DNA from: Nannocystaceae bacterium
GTDB taxonomy: Bacteria; Myxococcota_A; Polyangia; Nannocystales; Nannocystaceae
Assembly (NCBI GenBank): GCA_016763875.1
Contig: JAESSZ010000473.1
Location: 1-7,655, forward strand
Reading direction: 5' to 3'
DNA: 7,655 bases
The notes under the pieces were generated by a model that was not told where the DNA came from, ran no database searches, and saw only the letters and a list, made by a program, of their open reading frames with translations. The first letter of the stretch is position 1; every line of letters begins with the position of its first letter. The position numbers and the translations under genes are program-made. Shown piece after piece: positions 5,675 through 7,655 of the stretch.

Positions 5675-6546
5675 CGTTTCTTGGCCTTTCTCTTGCTGCG
5701 CGAGCTGCGTGCGCCGTTAGTTTTGTCCCCGGCTGCCTCCGCCTCGGCTTTGTCCTCGGCGATGTCGACCCAAGTCCTGATGTGCATCCCGCGGAAGTGG
5801 CTGTCGTCCATGATCTCCATGCCGTAGCGCGCGCGAAGGTAGTTCGGGAGCTGCGCGTGTCGTGTACTGGAACAACGCACGGCGTCCTCTTCGCGCTCGT
5901 TCAAATGCAACTTCATTGGGTCGTAGCCCTGCCAGGGACGACCTTTGGTCTGCTTGAGCAGCTCTTCGGGCGAGGGGATGCGCGTCCACAGTTTGGTGAA
6001 CTGCACCTCCTCGGGCAGAACCCCATGCGTGCGCTCCCACTGGCGACACACCCACGCCGCGTAGTGACGGCGGTAGCCCTTGCCGTCGATAATGCGGCGG
6101 TTGATTTTTCCGCGGCGGTCGTACCAAAGGTAGGGGTAACGACGCTTGCCGTAGATGTCGTGCTTGAGGTCCCACAGCTGGCCCTGTTCGTCGAGCACTT
6201 CGATCTTCATGAAGATGTTGCTGCGGTGGGGGTTGGGCGCAAACATGGCCCAGCTCTGGGTATTGCCGGTGGCCCGGAAGTAGCGGTTGGTCTGAAACTG
6301 CTTGTCAAACCAAACTCGCACGTCTTTGGACAGGCCCTTGCTCGGCAGGTTGTGGACCAAGAGCACAGACGCATGAAACAGGATGAATGCCGTGGCGAGG
6401 AGCATGCCCCACAGCGGGTAGGCAGACCGGGCGCCAGGCTTGTCGTCGTGCGCGACTTCAGCGTGCAGCAACGTCTGGGTTAGATCGGGGAGTTCGGTTC
6501 GCACCGGGATCTCCTCGGACCCGGGTCTGTCGTCGTCCTCGCGCAT
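5671..6546 (-). CDS. Membrane-anchored HTTM partner, SdpA/DUF5819-like (paralogue 1)
   Basis: I chose the ATG at 6546 (291 residues) over the TTG one codon upstream because GGAGG at 6554-6558 sits seven bases before it. A charged N-terminal 44 residues is followed by one hydrophobic segment (about 45-66), then a soluble domain with QSWAMFAPNPHRSNIFMK (97-114), WDLK (125-128), a WYDRRGK stretch, CRQW (167-170), KLWTRIPSP and C225 before AQLP, and a Lys/Arg-rich tail. The tryptophan-phenylalanine-PNP signature after a single membrane anchor is typical of small proteins encoded beside HTTM genes (SdpA with SdpB in Bacillus; DUF5819 elsewhere). The soluble part probably faces outward, with the charged N-terminus inside. 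The 4-base overlap with the HTTM gene implies a complex. Enzymatic activity of its own is not evident. The family name is an inference; the paralogy with the next gene is plain. Confidence 0.75.
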   Translation of the reverse strand: MREDDDRPGSEEIPVRTELPDLTQTLLHAEVAHDDKPGARSAYPLWGMLLATAFILFHASVLLVHNLPSKGLSKDVRVWFDKQFQTNRYFRATGNTQSWAMFAPNPHRSNIFMKIEVLDEQGQLWDLKHDIYGKRRYPYLWYDRRGKINRRIIDGKGYRRHYAAWVCRQWERTHGVLPEEVQFTKLWTRIPSPEELLKQTKGRPWQGYDPMKLHLNEREEDAVRCSSTRHAQLPNYLRARYGMEIMDDSHFRGMHIRTWVDIAEDKAEAEAAGDKTNGARSSRSKRKAKKR

Positions 6547-6553
6547 CAACCTA

Positions 6554-6558
6554 CCTCC
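6554..6558 (-). promoter_or_regulatory. Shine-Dalgarno GGAGG deciding the start at 6546
   Basis: GGAGG on the minus strand lies seven bases before the ATG at 6546 and only four before the TTG at 6549. The spacing favours the ATG. It is the strongest ribosome site seen in the four-gene block, in a 43-base gap after the upstream paralogue's stop. Confidence 0.75.
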
Positions 6559-6589
6559 ATACTACCTACCAAAACGTTGGCCCAAGAGG

Positions 6590-7655
6590 TCATTCGCCGA
6601 GCCCCCCCGCCTCCTCGACGCCGCGATCTTCCCTTGCGGAAGCTTCAGCCCGGTCCGAGGGACTCGCTTTGAACTCCGTGCTGCGCTCGCTACGGCCTCG
6701 AACGCGGCCTCGCCGGCCTTTCTTGGTCTCTTTGGCTTTCCGCTCACGCTCAGCTTTTTCGAGCTTGGCTTGGGCCCAACGCCCGAAGTCCTTGCGCTTG
6801 TCCCAACTCTCGCGGCGCTTGTCGTACTTGCGTTGGCGGGTCTCGGCGGTCTTTTCTGCACGCAGACGTGCCTTTTCGGTGACCTCGAGCCCATGGCGCT
6901 CCAACGCACGTGCGGGCAACTGCCCGTCGCCGATGCACTTGTGGTCCTGCACATCGCGCTCCCGCACCTTCAGTTTTCGCGGATGATACGGGCCCTTCTC
7001 CGCGACCTTGTCGGGGCCGGGGATCCGCGTCACGAGTTTCGTGATCACGATCTGCTCCGGGATCTCGCCGTGAGAGAGGGTCCACTCGCGGCATTGGTAG
7101 TGCGACCAGTAGCGCAAGTACCACTTTCCTTTGCCCACCATGCGCCGCTGCATTTTGCGCAGGCGGTCGTTGAAGATCCAAGGATTGGGCCGGTAGTCGA
7201 ACGCGTTGTTCTTGAGGTCCCACTGCTCCCCGTCGGCGTCGACCACCACCGTTTTCATGAACGCGTTTGAGCGCGGCGGATTGGGGGAGAACATGCGCCA
7301 ACTCTGCGACGTGGCGGACGCTCGCACGTAGTCCGAGTGATGCAGCGCCGCTTTGGTCTTCGAGCGGAACTTGAAGACCGGATAGCTGGGCCACAACGTC
7401 AGCGCGATCGTGGTCGCGTGATAGACGACGGCGAGCAGAACCAACGAGCGACCGATGGCCGTGTACGCAAGTGCGGGACCGCTACTTCGGCGGAGCTCCA
7501 AGTCGGCGCGCGATGGCGAGATAAACCAGTGCAGGAGCGCAGCGACGGCAATCCCCACGAGCCACAACTCGACCCACCCCGCGTGGTCTTGGGTGTACTC
7601 GGGCGGTGCAACCTTGGTGTACACCAGCGCGACACCGCACAGACCGAGGAGAGCC
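6590..7655 (-). CDS. Membrane-anchored HTTM partner, SdpA/DUF5819-like (paralogue 2, 5' end outside window)
   Basis: The frame is open to the window edge and its first ten visible residues (ALLGLCGVAL) look like the end of a membrane segment, so the GTG at 7624 is probably internal and the gene starts upstream. Counting from that GTG, hydrophobic segments lie near 17-36 and 54-79. The soluble domain then has QSWRMFSPNPPRSNAFMK (107-124), WDLK (135-138), CREW (178-181), KLVTRIPGP and C230 before GQLP. Each motif aligns in order with paralogue 1, including both cysteines. From about 250 to 344 the tail is very rich in Lys, Arg and Glu, probably a charged helix or disordered. It has at least two membrane segments more than paralogue 1. 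Role as for paralogue 1: likely partner of the HTTM protein, activity unknown. Confidence 0.75.
   Translation of the reverse strand, partial: ALLGLCGVALVYTKVAPPEYTQDHAGWVELWLVGIAVAALLHWFISPSRADLELRRSSGPALAYTAIGRSLVLLAVVYHATTIALTLWPSYPVFKFRSKTKAALHHSDYVRASATSQSWRMFSPNPPRSNAFMKTVVVDADGEQWDLKNNAFDYRPNPWIFNDRLRKMQRRMVGKGKWYLRYWSHYQCREWTLSHGEIPEQIVITKLVTRIPGPDKVAEKGPYHPRKLKVRERDVQDHKCIGDGQLPARALERHGLEVTEKARLRAEKTAETRQRKYDKRRESWDKRKDFGRWAQAKLEKAERERKAKETKKGRRGRVRGRSERSTEFKASPSDRAEASAREDRGVEEAGGLGE

Noticed and set aside
5782..7270. Plus-strand frames of 233 and 276 codons
   Set aside because: Both are antisense to the two paralogous partner genes, whose minus-strand products share long motifs in order, proving the minus reading.

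Overview
The window looks like a chromosomal segment of a GC-rich deltaproteobacterium-like organism, most probably Myxococcota or Bradymonadota (an inference from style, not a match). The pointers are a secreted lipoprotein with a GKAD motif, a somatomedin-B-like cysteine knot and tandem cysteine-rich repeats, together with a large HTTM membrane protein and long antisense open frames typical of high-GC DNA.

Layout from right to left, since most genes lie on the minus strand. A co-directional four-gene block occupies 7655 to 2234. It holds two paralogous membrane-anchored proteins of SdpA/DUF5819-like type (6590-7655, incomplete at the window edge, and 5671-6546), a 623-residue HTTM (vitamin-K-carboxylase-like, SdpB-like) membrane protein (3803-5674), and an FAD-dependent oxidoreductase of the COG2509 type (2234-3799). 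The last three are tightly packed (4-base overlap, then a 3-base gap), so they probably work as one unit. A plausible reading is a membrane modification or maturation complex (HTTM plus two partners) with a flavoprotein that might supply reducing power.

A roughly 1.15-kb segment sits just past the 3' end of the oxidoreductase gene. It carries a plus-strand pair with 1-base overlap: a HEPN RNase-like protein (1303-1932) and a small BolA/IbaG-like protein (1932-2192). On its far side is a second, displaced copy of the last 164 bp of the oxidoreductase gene (1080-1243 against 2234-2397). The two copies differ at four positions in the 156-bp core, all synonymous, plus the last two codons. This is the layout expected when a small element inserts into the 3' end of a protein-coding gene and brings its own replacement end, as known for phage 21 and e14 in icd. 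No integrase is visible.

To the left are a 45-residue single-pass membrane microprotein (818-955, minus) and the start of the cysteine-rich lipoprotein gene (1-706, minus, cut by the window edge), whose coding sequence contains three near-identical 132-bp (44-residue) repeats and the beginning of a fourth.
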